IMG/VR virus record: IMGVR_UViG_3300032214_001883
Location: 1 to 53,904 of that record
DNA from: a virus
DNA length: 53,904 nt
Direction: 5' to 3' (one strand)
The notes under the pieces were generated by a model that saw only the letters and a program-made list of their open reading frames with translations, searched no databases and had not been told where the DNA came from. Position 1 is the stretch's first letter, and each line of letters begins with the position of its first letter. Positions 33,201 to 42,490 of the stretch are shown piece after piece. Both the position numbers and the translations under genes were made by a program.

Positions 33201-36200
33201 TGTAATAAAAAATTTAGATACAAAGCCATATGCGAATGGTTTCGCCAGCGTTGTTGTGAAAAGAAAAGATAAGAAAAGAAACATAGAAATAGATTCCGAG
33301 AATCTTTATTATGAACTCACCAGCAAGAATGATGATTCTGAACTATTCTCTGTGGTAGAAGGGCCCTACAGAAAAGTTCTAAAGTCGAATAAGGATATTA
33401 TCCTGCCAGATGATATAATTGGATTGTCGTCTGATAGCTCCGTTTCCTTGGGACTATCCGGAATTAATGATTCAGGTTTAAAAAATATTTTTAATTTTTA
33501 CTCTCCAAAAAGCTATATCTTTGGAAACCAGGAAAGATTAACTCTTCGACTAGGAAATAAAGACTACGAAGCGGATCAACTTGTTGATTTTACAGAAGGC
33601 ATTCTGTATCAAGAAGCAATTAGAAGGGGGACCCCAGAGTCTAGCGCAAGAGCTGCTTCAAACCCATTCTATCCAATAACGATGTCGTCAGAATATTCTG
33701 ATGCAACTCTTTATACCGATCTGATTTATGCCAAGACGCTTTCCGAAAAAGGTATTTCCGCACCAGATATTTCTCTCACTTCTTTCCCAAGAGAGCTTTC
33801 TTACCTCCCGCTATATGTAAAAATACCGTCGGGTAGCACTATCTTTAATTATAGCCCTACATCGATAGGCGCTTATGCTGGTAACTATAAGAGTTATCAT
33901 AGATTTAAGGTAAATAATCATGCAAATATACTTATTAACTATGCAACGATAATAAACGTCGAGCCAAAGTCATTCGTTGGTGGGCAAGATGTTGAGATTA
34001 CCGTCAGCGGAATTAACATTAAGAAGGCAAAAGTATATATTGATGGGACAAGGGCAAGAATTAAAAATAATGACGGTAAAAATAAAATTATAGTTATTGC
34101 ACCAAAGTCAATTGATGGCATAAAAATTATAGATGGAAAATGCCAAGAAATAACAGTTAAGCCAACATCCGCCTCTCTTTTGGCTGCAGAAGCCGATCTT
34201 GGATTCAGCTTTGTTAATGATAGCATTAATGCGCTTACTGCAAAAATAAATGGAATAACTGCAGATGCGATGGGCAAAGTAGAAGATCTTGTTAATAAGG
34301 TAAAAGACTTCTTTTTGAAGTTTATAAATTTAGCTCTAGACAAGGCAAATATTGCAAAAGAATTTATAAATTCATTTTGCGATATGTCATTCCATCTAAC
34401 ATTAGAGCTCAATATTTACCTTAAAAACTTTAGCATACTCTTAATTCCAATCAAGGTAATTTTCTGTATAATTGATGTAATCTGCTCCCTTCTAAATCCT
34501 GTCAAGTTGGCAAAGGCAATCATAAGACTCTTCGAGTGTCTTTACGATCTCCTCTTACTTTTACCGCAGATTTCTATACCAGTTATGTTTTTGCAGCTTT
34601 GCCTGCATCTTCTTGAACTTCTAGAGTGTATAATTACAAAGGTAATAAATACAGTCGCAATCATAGTTATAATTATTGGCGCAATGATAGAGTTAGGAGC
34701 TCAGATTGCGCAGGATAAGCCTGTAGATTTCAGATACCTTGCGATGCTAGAATCGCTTATTCTTGAGAACTTTATCGTTATAGAGGCAGATCTTCAGGTT
34801 TTGGGGCCGATAGCACAAATTTTAGGCCTATTTCTACAGTTGTTACAAATAACTTTTAGATTCCCATGCCAAATTGGACCACAGCCAGATGGAATAGAGT
34901 GTCCAATCGAAGGCTCTATGTTGGCTGGTATGATTCTGGGGACAATCACAAATGACGATGGGACACTAAAAGAAGAGTATCTTCTACCCGTTGCGCAGAC
35001 TATACCAATTTCTACTTCATCATTTTCTGATGATAATTTAACTATATCAGAGATAAGAGGAACTATAGATGGTGGAGCATCCGATGTTCAAGAGCCAATT
35101 GCTGGATCTATAGCAATATCAAAATCATCAGATCAGACATTTCTTGACAATTTGGACGCTAACTCTGAAAATTATAGATTTTCAACAAATCAAAATGTTT
35201 GTTTTGTTGCTTCGATTACAAAAACTACAAAATCTTTTGCAAAGCCATCTGATATTAAGTTTTTGTTCAAATCTGCTGGAGAACCATTATTTTTTAAGAA
35301 GCTTGTCGATACAAATTCACCAATAGATTCTCCAATATCTTTACTAAATAAGGATATAACTGGAAACTCATTGTTAATAAGCGGCGTAGAATCTCCAATA
35401 AATAGAAATATTTTCAGCCTTTCTGATGGAGAAGAGTTTTTAAACATTCGTTCCGATGGAAGCAAAGCGTCTGTAAAGCCGTTAAGTTTGCAAATTGAGG
35501 TTGACGGCGTTCCTACTCAGATGGTATTTAACAATGTACCAAAGATGGTTTTAATGGACGAAATGAGCAACTTCTATTATATTGACGAGGAAGGTATTGA
35601 TTTTGATTCTAACTTTAAAATTAAATCAATTTCTGCGAAAATTATAAATACAAGTTACGCTCCGCAAAATGATTATAACGTTGCAAATGAAACTATTGAT
35701 AATACGCCTGAGGTTGAAGATGATGAAGAATTTGAGAATATAAATATTTATAGATTTCCAAAACTTTATTTTATTGATGTTCGTGCAGCAGCAGAGTTAA
35801 TACAGACACAATGCTCTACTGGATATATTAACAATATTCCATTAGAACAATCAGATCCGGACATAACATCGGGCATAGTTCAGAATGTAAATGATTGTTT
35901 AACAAAATTTACAGGAACAATCTTGGCAAAAATTTCAAGTATGCGAACTGAGATGGCGGCTGGAAAAATACCAACTTCATTCACAGAAAATTTTGTTCAA
36001 GATCTTGGTGATGAATTAAAGGGTTGTGTTAATAAGGCTTTAGACGATATATGTCCACAGGTTGTTAATCCATTAAATACCTCGTTGAAGGTTCTTGAGG
36101 ACACCGACTTTACTCCAATCACGGCTTTACCAGATTTGATCGTTCCGCCAAATGTCATGGAGGGTTTTGAAACATCTGGACCTCCATTAACTGGAGCGAG

Positions 36201-36753
36201 AGAGTACGCTGCTGGAATTGGAAATTATGCAACAATAGAGGTTGATAAAGAAGCCACCATTGAAGTTATTCCAAGAGATAGTTATGATGATGTAATAACG
36301 AGCCAATATGATATGACTGACAAAATCATCGTTCAAATAATTTCTGATACAACTGGGGACGCAAGAGTAGTTAATAAGGTTACCAACAGCTCTTTAAAAC
36401 CAGTAACTAAAGCTGATTTTGGATATTATTATTCTTACGTCACTTCTTCAAAACCTGGCATTGTAAAGATTAAAGTTAAGATTTGCAATAAAACTGTTCA
36501 AGCTCTAACATATTCAGGTATTGAAAGTATAATTAATTCTGAAACTAACGCAAGCGTTGATTGCGTTCCAGATTCTCCAGTCGAAAATCTTTTGGATGTG
36601 ACGCCGCTTGGCGCACTGTCAAGAATAGATCGCATTATTACAATTGAATTTACAGAAAAGACTAATGTTATAACGGTTATGAATGGTGAGGCAGGATTGG
36701 ATGATATCATTAAGACTGAGCCACAAATTTTTGGAAATATATCGGATAACTAA
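30271..36753 (+). CDS. Giant baseplate-locus structural protein with TIG domains and hydrophobic helical region
   Basis: 2160 residues, AAGG ribosome site. Two IPT/TIG-type Ig domains are visible: about 590-680 ('SSVITIIGDNFSKDTKVKVG', 'IKVKIPPGVSGTQDVIV') and about 1224-1310 ('NVEPKSFVGGQDVEITVSGI'). Residues about 1345-1556 are strikingly hydrophobic and helical ('FSILLIPIKVIFCIIDVICS', 'LYDLLLLLPQISIPVMFLQL', 'NTVAIIVIIIGAMIELGAQI') with around ten cysteines. The C-terminus (about 1980-2105) has another Ig-like module ('FGYYYSYVTSSKPGIVKIKV'). Located between spike and wedge genes, so probably part of the baseplate or tip. I infer possible membrane insertion during DNA delivery. No enzyme motif is recognised. 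Confidence 0.6.
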   Translation: MAEDSKIVVATVTGLVSADPALTVPTSKVSKFDINCETDQTLDASNGKQTIVFPSGATKAIPSGGCIIKLSGFPNPDLASDNISEKVRIFELAVSNLETNTSVMNLFDLKREVSKSLYDIFFKSPITNQNSLAPNTYFSIYKTDFASDLPPASENSSKIKKIAKLTYIPYNVLTKLVQNLFQKEKLKNILSGAGGISINFDDYKTEQSSAEALAKLMLEFVPYFNISDRELEGENALRNYKDHGGYFTIFNGDMYVKLPDISSRDYRAKFGNFYEDLLESKFILQTYFAPGSTNSNQKDNKSSANITNFVVDFESVFGAEIADYDESYLFGESVEQYNVEISGFNLSQDLTPYLSLIHPSKKPFNVKIEGYNDVDYQFPDLYPCPNSEFFCDSNSISNSAIQKTLDSKSSKKTILDNHYNLIKNYLNASKRSSLLSSFSLSGTEGSFSFDGSSGTPTSIFSYGDINRGSNAQSLFGDLSRQDELLAASKDGILNLKKQSVTKNYFSSKSMNSSNFGLQIRPRIYQDYHIPKSWIKGTLSESSDNPDNFVATFNSQDLNNFSAYNGVISFALYLSDGKGQIYRVSDQVIEISASPPDVDEVNPSGFKESGIVVRVSSVITIIGDNFSKDTKVKVGGVDAEIITLTTKKIKVKIPPGVSGTQDVIVTSGTSEDSSRKVFVGEVDTKVADLPSEGTYGVKTLFNEISAKTLGEIPISYDLPASKITLKSQKKTFKESESGKLNALFYIKTKNPDDIKLINFISNDFQTLAEDPETYVFNNIRWNLSANKFLDFVRISDKKATLNFPGMIGNSNKPLQYLSDLSPEAIAGVYITSEVNISSITSSNSKACSFKIAGDTKTPIFSGQPFIVGMAGSSSDFDDEQSYFVNFKINQFNGSDIGTSLEEIIKQELFGGTSSKDLNDFFGPIKSIENLSKLIIFFNSVSKIRESTQKHSFYIGGSKVSELKVFDVERIKNTNIWKAVIKNLDTKPYANGFASVVVKRKDKKRNIEIDSENLYYELTSKNDDSELFSVVEGPYRKVLKSNKDIILPDDIIGLSSDSSVSLGLSGINDSGLKNIFNFYSPKSYIFGNQERLTLRLGNKDYEADQLVDFTEGILYQEAIRRGTPESSARAASNPFYPITMSSEYSDATLYTDLIYAKTLSEKGISAPDISLTSFPRELSYLPLYVKIPSGSTIFNYSPTSIGAYAGNYKSYHRFKVNNHANILINYATIINVEPKSFVGGQDVEITVSGINIKKAKVYIDGTRARIKNNDGKNKIIVIAPKSIDGIKIIDGKCQEITVKPTSASLLAAEADLGFSFVNDSINALTAKINGITADAMGKVEDLVNKVKDFFLKFINLALDKANIAKEFINSFCDMSFHLTLELNIYLKNFSILLIPIKVIFCIIDVICSLLNPVKLAKAIIRLFECLYDLLLLLPQISIPVMFLQLCLHLLELLECIITKVINTVAIIVIIIGAMIELGAQIAQDKPVDFRYLAMLESLILENFIVIEADLQVLGPIAQILGLFLQLLQITFRFPCQIGPQPDGIECPIEGSMLAGMILGTITNDDGTLKEEYLLPVAQTIPISTSSFSDDNLTISEIRGTIDGGASDVQEPIAGSIAISKSSDQTFLDNLDANSENYRFSTNQNVCFVASITKTTKSFAKPSDIKFLFKSAGEPLFFKKLVDTNSPIDSPISLLNKDITGNSLLISGVESPINRNIFSLSDGEEFLNIRSDGSKASVKPLSLQIEVDGVPTQMVFNNVPKMVLMDEMSNFYYIDEEGIDFDSNFKIKSISAKIINTSYAPQNDYNVANETIDNTPEVEDDEEFENINIYRFPKLYFIDVRAAAELIQTQCSTGYINNIPLEQSDPDITSGIVQNVNDCLTKFTGTILAKISSMRTEMAAGKIPTSFTENFVQDLGDELKGCVNKALDDICPQVVNPLNTSLKVLEDTDFTPITALPDLIVPPNVMEGFETSGPPLTGAREYAAGIGNYATIEVDKEATIEVIPRDSYDDVITSQYDMTDKIIVQIISDTTGDARVVNKVTNSSLKPVTKADFGYYYSYVTSSKPGIVKIKVKICNKTVQALTYSGIESIINSETNASVDCVPDSPVENLLDVTPLGALSRIDRIITIEFTEKTNVITVMNGEAGLDDIIKTEPQIFGNISDN

Positions 36754-36755
36754 TC

Positions 36756-38657
36756 ATGTCAAATAATTTTACATCTACTCTTACGGCCATTATAGACCAG
36801 CTTGGCGCAAATTCTGGTGATGAGGATATTAAGCAGGAATATCAGAGAATAAAGGATAATATAAAAAGTTCTCTAAAATCAGATATGTCGATAAGTTTTG
36901 AGGACAGCGACAAGGAGAGTTTTTCTTTCCTATCTGATATGAAAGATTCTGAACTTTCAAAAAATATTGGTGGATTTTTAAGTAAATTTGAAAAGATACC
37001 AAAGCAAGTTTCTGACTTAAGATCAAGTTACTTGCCCGTAGAATCTTTATCTTCATATTATCAAAATTTTACACTTGGCGAGGGGAACTTTACCGGAGAA
37101 TCAGTAGAGGTATCGGATCAGCTTGCGCTAAAAGAATCCTATGAAAATACGTTTATGAGAATTCTTGGCATGCCAGAGTCTATAGACATACCTCCCGATG
37201 CAGATATATTTATTATGAACCCCTTTGTAAGCGGTGGTTCTAGCGCCTTTTTTAGTATAAAAAAAGTTAAATTTTCAGATTTATATTCAGAGGTTCCGCT
37301 GACTTCTGGCGACGGCCTTGATATTCTTGATGAGAGACAAAGAGATATTGCGACAAGAAAATTTCAATTCTCGGGCCATTCATTAGAGCAGGTTATTAGT
37401 GATTTGGCGAAGGCGAACGAGCCTCAGACATCTGTAGAGCAACCCGTAGGAACAAACGTTGATAGCGATAGTGGCGCAAAATCATCAATACCTTTAGATG
37501 ATATCAATCAAAATTTTGATAAATTATCATCAATATTTTATCTAAAATTACCACCAATTCAAGATTCTCGTTTTGCAAAATGCATAAACGAACCAGGAAA
37601 GATAGTATCCAAGCCATTCGATGATAAGTTCATGACTTCAATTAATTCTGAGCAGATAAAAACAAGTTTTCTTGAGAATCTGATAAGAATCAGGCTTGAC
37701 AAAATAAGTGGCAGAATTTATGATACAGGAGGAAATCTAGTTGATGGGACATCTGAGTCGAGAATAGGCGAGTACTCTATTTTTGAGCAGTATCTATTTG
37801 AGAAGCTGCTATCAATATTAAGGCTGCTGTCAAAGCAGTATAATAAAACCGTAAAAGAGATCGTTTCTAAGGCAAAAAACGAAAAGAAGAAAAAAGATGA
37901 TTATGAAAAAACTTTTACCGCCGCCGCTGCAGCCGAAGCAAAGGCCTCTGGAGAAACCGAAAATACTCCGAGCACATCCGAGTCGAGTGGGAACAATAAA
38001 AATTTAGAAGGACTCAGAGATATTATTGAAATACAGGAAGCTGTTCTTTTCATACTGAAAGATACGAGTTCTGCCTCTTCGATCTCGACATTGATAAATG
38101 ATTCGTCAAAGTCACAGTCATTATATGCCGGATACATTAGAAACATGTCCGGATATGATGATGGGATAATATCATCTTTGATATCTGTTATAGAATCTGA
38201 AACATCAGTATATAGAACTGAATTGGAGAGGATGTCGAAAGTTCCAAGCTCTGGAGATACTGATGACGATAATGCGGGGGCTTTGAAGTCTAAAGCCGAT
38301 ACAATAATTGGAACAGAAACGATACCTGTTGGCATTGCAGATATTATTATTTTCGCTCTTTCTCTCTTCAGTCTTCCGGAGTCAGATCTTATAAACCTTC
38401 TTAACAGTAAGCAAAAGGAAAATTTGCGCAAAATTTTAGCGCCAAATAGCACAGTTGATCAATTGTTTGGATCCGTAGGTCTAAATGAGACAAGTCCGGT
38501 TGGTGCTGTGAATGCTCTGACATTAACAATATCGGCCTTCTACTCCTTGTTTATGAGGGAGGCGAATGAGTTTTTTACAGAGGTCGATGAAATGATAACG
38601 ATTGAGAAGAGTGTTGTAGATGAATCTGAGGGTACGCTAGAGGATGAAAAGATCTGA
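36756..38657 (+). CDS. Baseplate-locus structural protein, unknown
   Basis: 633 residues, starting 2 nt after the upstream stop with a weak ribosome site, so probably translated by coupling. Mostly helical: N-terminal helices (SDEDIKQEYQRIKDN-like region, residues 20-110), a beta-containing middle ('DIPPDADIFIMNPFVSGGSS', about 145-165), then helical segments with a charged region and an alanine run (KKKKDDYEKTFTAAAAAEAK, about 375-395) and a low-complexity Ser/Thr/Glu linker. The C-terminal 120 residues are helical and acidic. No domain recognised. Its constant-looking place before the gp25 gene suggests a wedge or hub accessory protein. Confidence 0.5.
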   Translation: MSNNFTSTLTAIIDQLGANSGDEDIKQEYQRIKDNIKSSLKSDMSISFEDSDKESFSFLSDMKDSELSKNIGGFLSKFEKIPKQVSDLRSSYLPVESLSSYYQNFTLGEGNFTGESVEVSDQLALKESYENTFMRILGMPESIDIPPDADIFIMNPFVSGGSSAFFSIKKVKFSDLYSEVPLTSGDGLDILDERQRDIATRKFQFSGHSLEQVISDLAKANEPQTSVEQPVGTNVDSDSGAKSSIPLDDINQNFDKLSSIFYLKLPPIQDSRFAKCINEPGKIVSKPFDDKFMTSINSEQIKTSFLENLIRIRLDKISGRIYDTGGNLVDGTSESRIGEYSIFEQYLFEKLLSILRLLSKQYNKTVKEIVSKAKNEKKKKDDYEKTFTAAAAAEAKASGETENTPSTSESSGNNKNLEGLRDIIEIQEAVLFILKDTSSASSISTLINDSSKSQSLYAGYIRNMSGYDDGIISSLISVIESETSVYRTELERMSKVPSSGDTDDDNAGALKSKADTIIGTETIPVGIADIIIFALSLFSLPESDLINLLNSKQKENLRKILAPNSTVDQLFGSVGLNETSPVGAVNALTLTISAFYSLFMREANEFFTEVDEMITIEKSVVDESEGTLEDEKI

Positions 38658-38688
38658 TATTTTGCAAATACAAGATTCATTATCAGGC

Positions 38689-38716
38689 TATTAATATTCC
38701 TAATTCAATTAGGAAT
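38689..38716 (+). promoter_or_regulatory. TATTAATA with ribosome-site hairpin upstream of the gp25-like gene
   Basis: TATTAATA at 38689-38696 is exactly 33 nt before ATG 38722. Overlapping its last base, ATTCCTAAT (38696-38704) pairs perfectly with ATTAGGAAT (38708-38716), a 9-bp stem with a 3-nt loop that hides the AGGA ribosome site (38711-38714). RNA begun about six bases after the octamer would keep only the last one or two bases of the left arm. Read-through RNA would keep the site closed. Confidence 0.5.
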
Positions 38717-38721
38717 AAAAA

Positions 38722-39153
38722 ATGTCATTTGATTTGAAAATAAAGTCCGGAGATATTTCCTTAGAATCTAGCGGAGAAATATCTGTTGTTTCTGGAAATC
38801 AAAAGATTAGGCAGGATGTCGTTAAGATTATCCTAACTAAGATCGGAGAAAACCGATTTCATCCGCAATATGGCTCAAATACTGGCCAGCTTCAAATTGG
38901 AACGATACTAGACCAAGCCCTGGTCGAAGAAGACTTGAGACAATCAGCTCAATCCGCAATTAGGTATCTAATGCAATTGCAAAGAGAGCAGTCAAGAAAG
39001 CAGCTTTTATCTTCATCTGAAATTATTCTTGATATAAAAAATCTGCAAATAGAGCGTGATGAAGCGGACCCAAGACTTTATAACATCTTTATTTCTGTTT
39101 TAACTCAAAAACTAGAATCTATTGATGAAGTAATTACTATTAGAATAGTATAG
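38722..39153 (+). CDS. Baseplate wedge protein, gp25-like (GPW/gp25 family)
   Basis: 143 residues, near the usual family length (about 100-145). The core 'NQKIRQDVVKIILTKIGENRFHPQYG' region (residues about 27-55) matches the GPW/gp25 signature, in which a helix is followed by a G-E-x-x-x-x-P-x-x-G loop. A helix pair and a two-strand end follow ('DPRLYNIFISVLTQKLESID', 'EVITIRIV'). It sits at the tube-baseplate junction with a sheath-like handshake fold and helps start sheath assembly. The next gene, 7 nt downstream, is the gpJ-like partner, the conserved gp25-gpJ order of contractile systems. Confidence 0.85.
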   Translation: MSFDLKIKSGDISLESSGEISVVSGNQKIRQDVVKIILTKIGENRFHPQYGSNTGQLQIGTILDQALVEEDLRQSAQSAIRYLMQLQREQSRKQLLSSSEIILDIKNLQIERDEADPRLYNIFISVLTQKLESIDEVITIRIV

Positions 39154-39160
39154 GTATATT

Positions 39161-42100
39161 ATGTCAACTTTCAAATCATTTAACCAGTTAGTTACATCGA
39201 TGCTAGAGAGGCTCTCCTTCACGCAGCCAAACCTGGATACAAAGCCAGGGACTGTTGCGAGGGATCTTTTCGTAGATCTTCCTGCCGATCAGCTTGAAAA
39301 ACTATATCGAATTATATCCATAGTTGCAGAAAAGCAGTCACCAGAAACGGCGTCAGGAACCGATTTGGACAAATATGCGTCTAATTTTGGAATATCAAGA
39401 ACGAGGGGTGTTGGTGCGAGTGGAATTGTAGTATTTACAACAAACTCTATTTTTGAAGATATTCCAATACCATCCGGCTCTCAGGTTACTGCAAAAAATG
39501 GTGTTACATACAACACCGTTGGAAATTATATTTTTCAATCATCTGCAAAAGCAAAATACTCTGCGACCGCAAATAGATTAAAGAGAAGTCTTCAGATCGC
39601 TGGAAATAATGATATTTACGCCATGGAAGTTCCGGTTCAGGCTAGTAGACCCGGCACTGTCGGAAATGTAAGCTCACTTCAAATACTAAGCAATAATCTT
39701 CAGTCTGAAGTTAAAGTTGTAAATCTTTCCTCTATGAGCGGCGGAACAAATCAAGAATCAGATAATGTTTTTAGAACAAGAATTGCCTCTGTGTTTAGTG
39801 GTTCTAATACGGGTACGTCGTTAGGTTATAGGAACGCGGCCTTAACTGTGAGTGGCGTTTTAGATGCACTTGTTGTCGAGCCAGGTAACTCATTAATGCT
39901 TAGAGATGGCACGGAGACCATCAAGGTTAATGATGGTACATATAGAATTCTGAATTCTGGCACAGGGGGAAAGGTCGATATATATATCCTAGGAAAGATA
40001 CTTAGAGAAGTTAGCGAATCATTTATATTTAGAGACCAGTCGGGCACAGGAAATGTGACTGATGAAAGAAATGACTTCGTTATAGGCTCCACGACAACTG
40101 ATCTCACGAGGACCTCACAGGAAAGAAGGGTTAATGCTTTTAAAACTGGTACTTTGCCAGCACAGCCGGTTTACTCGTTAGTTTCTGTCTATGGTAGTCA
40201 ATCAGGTTTGCTTGTCGAAAAATCCGTAAGTGATCTTGGTATAACATCCGGAAATTATGAGTTAATAAAGGATGAAAATCCAGATACCGGAGGAAGTCCA
40301 TTTTCTTTCGATAAGCTACATTTTATTGACTATAGAAAAAATGTTGTAGGTGAAAATATAGCGAAGCAATCGCTGAATTCAACCGATCAGGCTTCTTCAT
40401 CTGTCATATCTGAAATAAAAGATATCTATAGAGATGTAAATATATCTCAGGAAAATTCTTTTGTCCTGTTGTCAGACAAAAGCTATATTTCATTCCTTCA
40501 TAAGCCAGTCGTTAATATAGCCAGAATACAGAATAAAACTACGGGAGAAGTTTATTCTGTAGAATCTCAAGAAATTGATCCTGAGACAGGGCTCAATATG
40601 ACTGGTCTTGTAAAAATATCAGGAAAGAATCTTCCAAATCAGTCTGATATACTTGCTTCAGATTATACCTGGAGACAATTTTTTGATAAATATGTTGATT
40701 ATAACGGATTTGATTCAAACTCTCTATTTAAAGATCCGAATGTTTCCAACGTAATAGATTGGGGAGTCTCTAACGGAATCGGCGGGGAAGCATCGGAGAT
40801 ATCATCCGAAGACGATAATACCACTTTTAAAATAACAGTTGCAAATAGCATATCTAGAGTTGTATCTGTAAAACTCCAAGATGTTATTTCCGGAACCGTA
40901 TCTCTAATATCCAATGTTGATACGGGGTCTTCATTCGGTATAGTTTTGCCATCAGGAAGCAGTGAGATATCGAACATAAATTATGTAAAAACATCAAATG
41001 GTTTGGAGCTATATAATACCAGAGAATCAAATGGAACTTTTTCCGGCTTAACAATATACCTTCCAACAGATACACCTGCAATTGTGGGTGAGACGGTATC
41101 GGTTGTTTATAATTTCAATGAGATATATAATGTTGAAAATACAGACGCTTCATTCTCAGGAAATATTATAACACTTCCATCTTCAGATGTACTTTCAAGC
41201 GCTGGACTTATTGGTGCGGTAATTAATGCGTCAAATTTATTAACACCTGTCTATATTGATTACGTTGAGGCCAGAGCACTTGTATCTCCATCATTCGGAA
41301 TGACCCTACTGCCAATAACCGGTAACGACCAGAGCAACTTACTTTTTTATGTAAACTCATCCTCTATAGACTTATCTATACAGCCTATAGCATTTAATTA
41401 TGATCAAGATACTCTCCTGCCGATCTCAATTTTAAAGAATTCTCCGGCGCCACTCGCAATATCAATTACGAATTCATCTAGTTCTGGGAAAATAAAGATC
41501 TCCGGAACTTCTTTCGGCAGAACTACTTTGTCTGGAAATTATGGAAATATTTTTAATGGAACATCTGGAAATTTAAAAAGCCAGATACTTGAATATTTAG
41601 AATTGACCTCATATAATACGGATTATTATATATCTAGAATCGATTCAGTCTATACTTTAGACTCTAAAGGAAATAAAGATTTCTCCTTTGATATGCTAGG
41701 ATATACAATAAAAAATAATGCATTTGATTCATACTCATCGAGAGTTGATAGCACAATCGAAGAATATGAATTTATATTGCCATCAACACCATTAAATACA
41801 TCTTCCAGCTTGTCCTCCGGAACAAAAGTATATATCGATCTTGTTCTCTCTAAAATCAATGATTTCGAAGAGATATATTTCTCCGGAAACAAAACGATGT
41901 ATACTTCGAAATCATATGCCAGAATATCCAGAGTTAGTGCTTCTTCTGGATTTAGAAATTCTACTGGAACTATCTCTGGGAATATGCAGATTTCATTTGC
42001 AAATCAGCCACCATCAAACACCATATACTTCTCTGATTATTCTTTTAATGCTCCAATAGAAGGCGAAAGAATTACGGTAAGATATAACATAAATCAGCTT

Positions 42101-42490
42101 TTACTTGATGTAACAAACTCAGTTGAAAACTACAGGCCGGTTACTGCGGACGTACTTGTTAAACAAGCCGAAGAACTAAAGGTTGATGTAAAGGGAACAA
42201 TTCTAATTAACGATAATAGACTTGGGAGTACCGACACAATACTTGAGAATGCTTCAAATGCAATTGCATCTGCACTTAGTACAAATATTTTGGGACCAAC
42301 CGTAGATTATGCAGATATAATATCAACTGTCATGGGTGTTGATGGTGTGGACTCTGTAAACATATCTCTTTTTAATATCTCTGGAAATAACGGAAGAAAA
42401 TCTTACATAAAAGCTCTGGATAATCAGACAATAAATCCTGGTAATATAACATTAGAAGCAGTATCTAGAAAAAACTTTAGGCTAACATAA
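39161..42490 (+). CDS. Baseplate wedge protein, gpJ/gp6-like
   Basis: 1109 residues, SD TAGG. Baseplate_J features: N-terminal 'KPGTVARDLFVDLPADQLEK', 'ASGTDLDKYASNFGISRTRG', 'DIPIPSGSQVTAKNGVTYNT' (about 1-130) and 'NTGTSLGYRNAALTVSGVLD' (about 210-230). The family C-terminus is also clear: 'KVDVKGTILINDNRLGSTDT...' to 'DYADIISTVMGVDGVDSVNI' (about 1005-1075). Between about 310 and 930 is a large beta-rich insertion containing 'TTGEVYSV' (about 455-470), also found in the next protein. J-type proteins dimerise to form the ring of the wedge. The stop shares a base with the next ATG. Confidence 0.85.
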   Translation: MSTFKSFNQLVTSMLERLSFTQPNLDTKPGTVARDLFVDLPADQLEKLYRIISIVAEKQSPETASGTDLDKYASNFGISRTRGVGASGIVVFTTNSIFEDIPIPSGSQVTAKNGVTYNTVGNYIFQSSAKAKYSATANRLKRSLQIAGNNDIYAMEVPVQASRPGTVGNVSSLQILSNNLQSEVKVVNLSSMSGGTNQESDNVFRTRIASVFSGSNTGTSLGYRNAALTVSGVLDALVVEPGNSLMLRDGTETIKVNDGTYRILNSGTGGKVDIYILGKILREVSESFIFRDQSGTGNVTDERNDFVIGSTTTDLTRTSQERRVNAFKTGTLPAQPVYSLVSVYGSQSGLLVEKSVSDLGITSGNYELIKDENPDTGGSPFSFDKLHFIDYRKNVVGENIAKQSLNSTDQASSSVISEIKDIYRDVNISQENSFVLLSDKSYISFLHKPVVNIARIQNKTTGEVYSVESQEIDPETGLNMTGLVKISGKNLPNQSDILASDYTWRQFFDKYVDYNGFDSNSLFKDPNVSNVIDWGVSNGIGGEASEISSEDDNTTFKITVANSISRVVSVKLQDVISGTVSLISNVDTGSSFGIVLPSGSSEISNINYVKTSNGLELYNTRESNGTFSGLTIYLPTDTPAIVGETVSVVYNFNEIYNVENTDASFSGNIITLPSSDVLSSAGLIGAVINASNLLTPVYIDYVEARALVSPSFGMTLLPITGNDQSNLLFYVNSSSIDLSIQPIAFNYDQDTLLPISILKNSPAPLAISITNSSSSGKIKISGTSFGRTTLSGNYGNIFNGTSGNLKSQILEYLELTSYNTDYYISRIDSVYTLDSKGNKDFSFDMLGYTIKNNAFDSYSSRVDSTIEEYEFILPSTPLNTSSSLSSGTKVYIDLVLSKINDFEEIYFSGNKTMYTSKSYARISRVSASSGFRNSTGTISGNMQISFANQPPSNTIYFSDYSFNAPIEGERITVRYNINQLLLDVTNSVENYRPVTADVLVKQAEELKVDVKGTILINDNRLGSTDTILENASNAIASALSTNILGPTVDYADIISTVMGVDGVDSVNISLFNISGNNGRKSYIKALDNQTINPGNITLEAVSRKNFRLT

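Noticed and set aside
33939-34412. 157-residue minus-strand ORF
   Set aside because: Fully inside the 2160-residue gene, antisense to its TIG domain and the start of the hydrophobic region; hydrophobicity is a by-product of the complement. No SD.
37915-37945. Alanine-coding GC-rich run within the 633-residue gene as possible foreign DNA or a site
   Set aside because: A short alanine run explains the composition change; flanking codon use is unchanged.
37901-38452. 183-residue minus-strand ORF
   Set aside because: Lies wholly inside the 36756-38657 gene, has no clear ribosome site and low-complexity composition mirroring the + frame.
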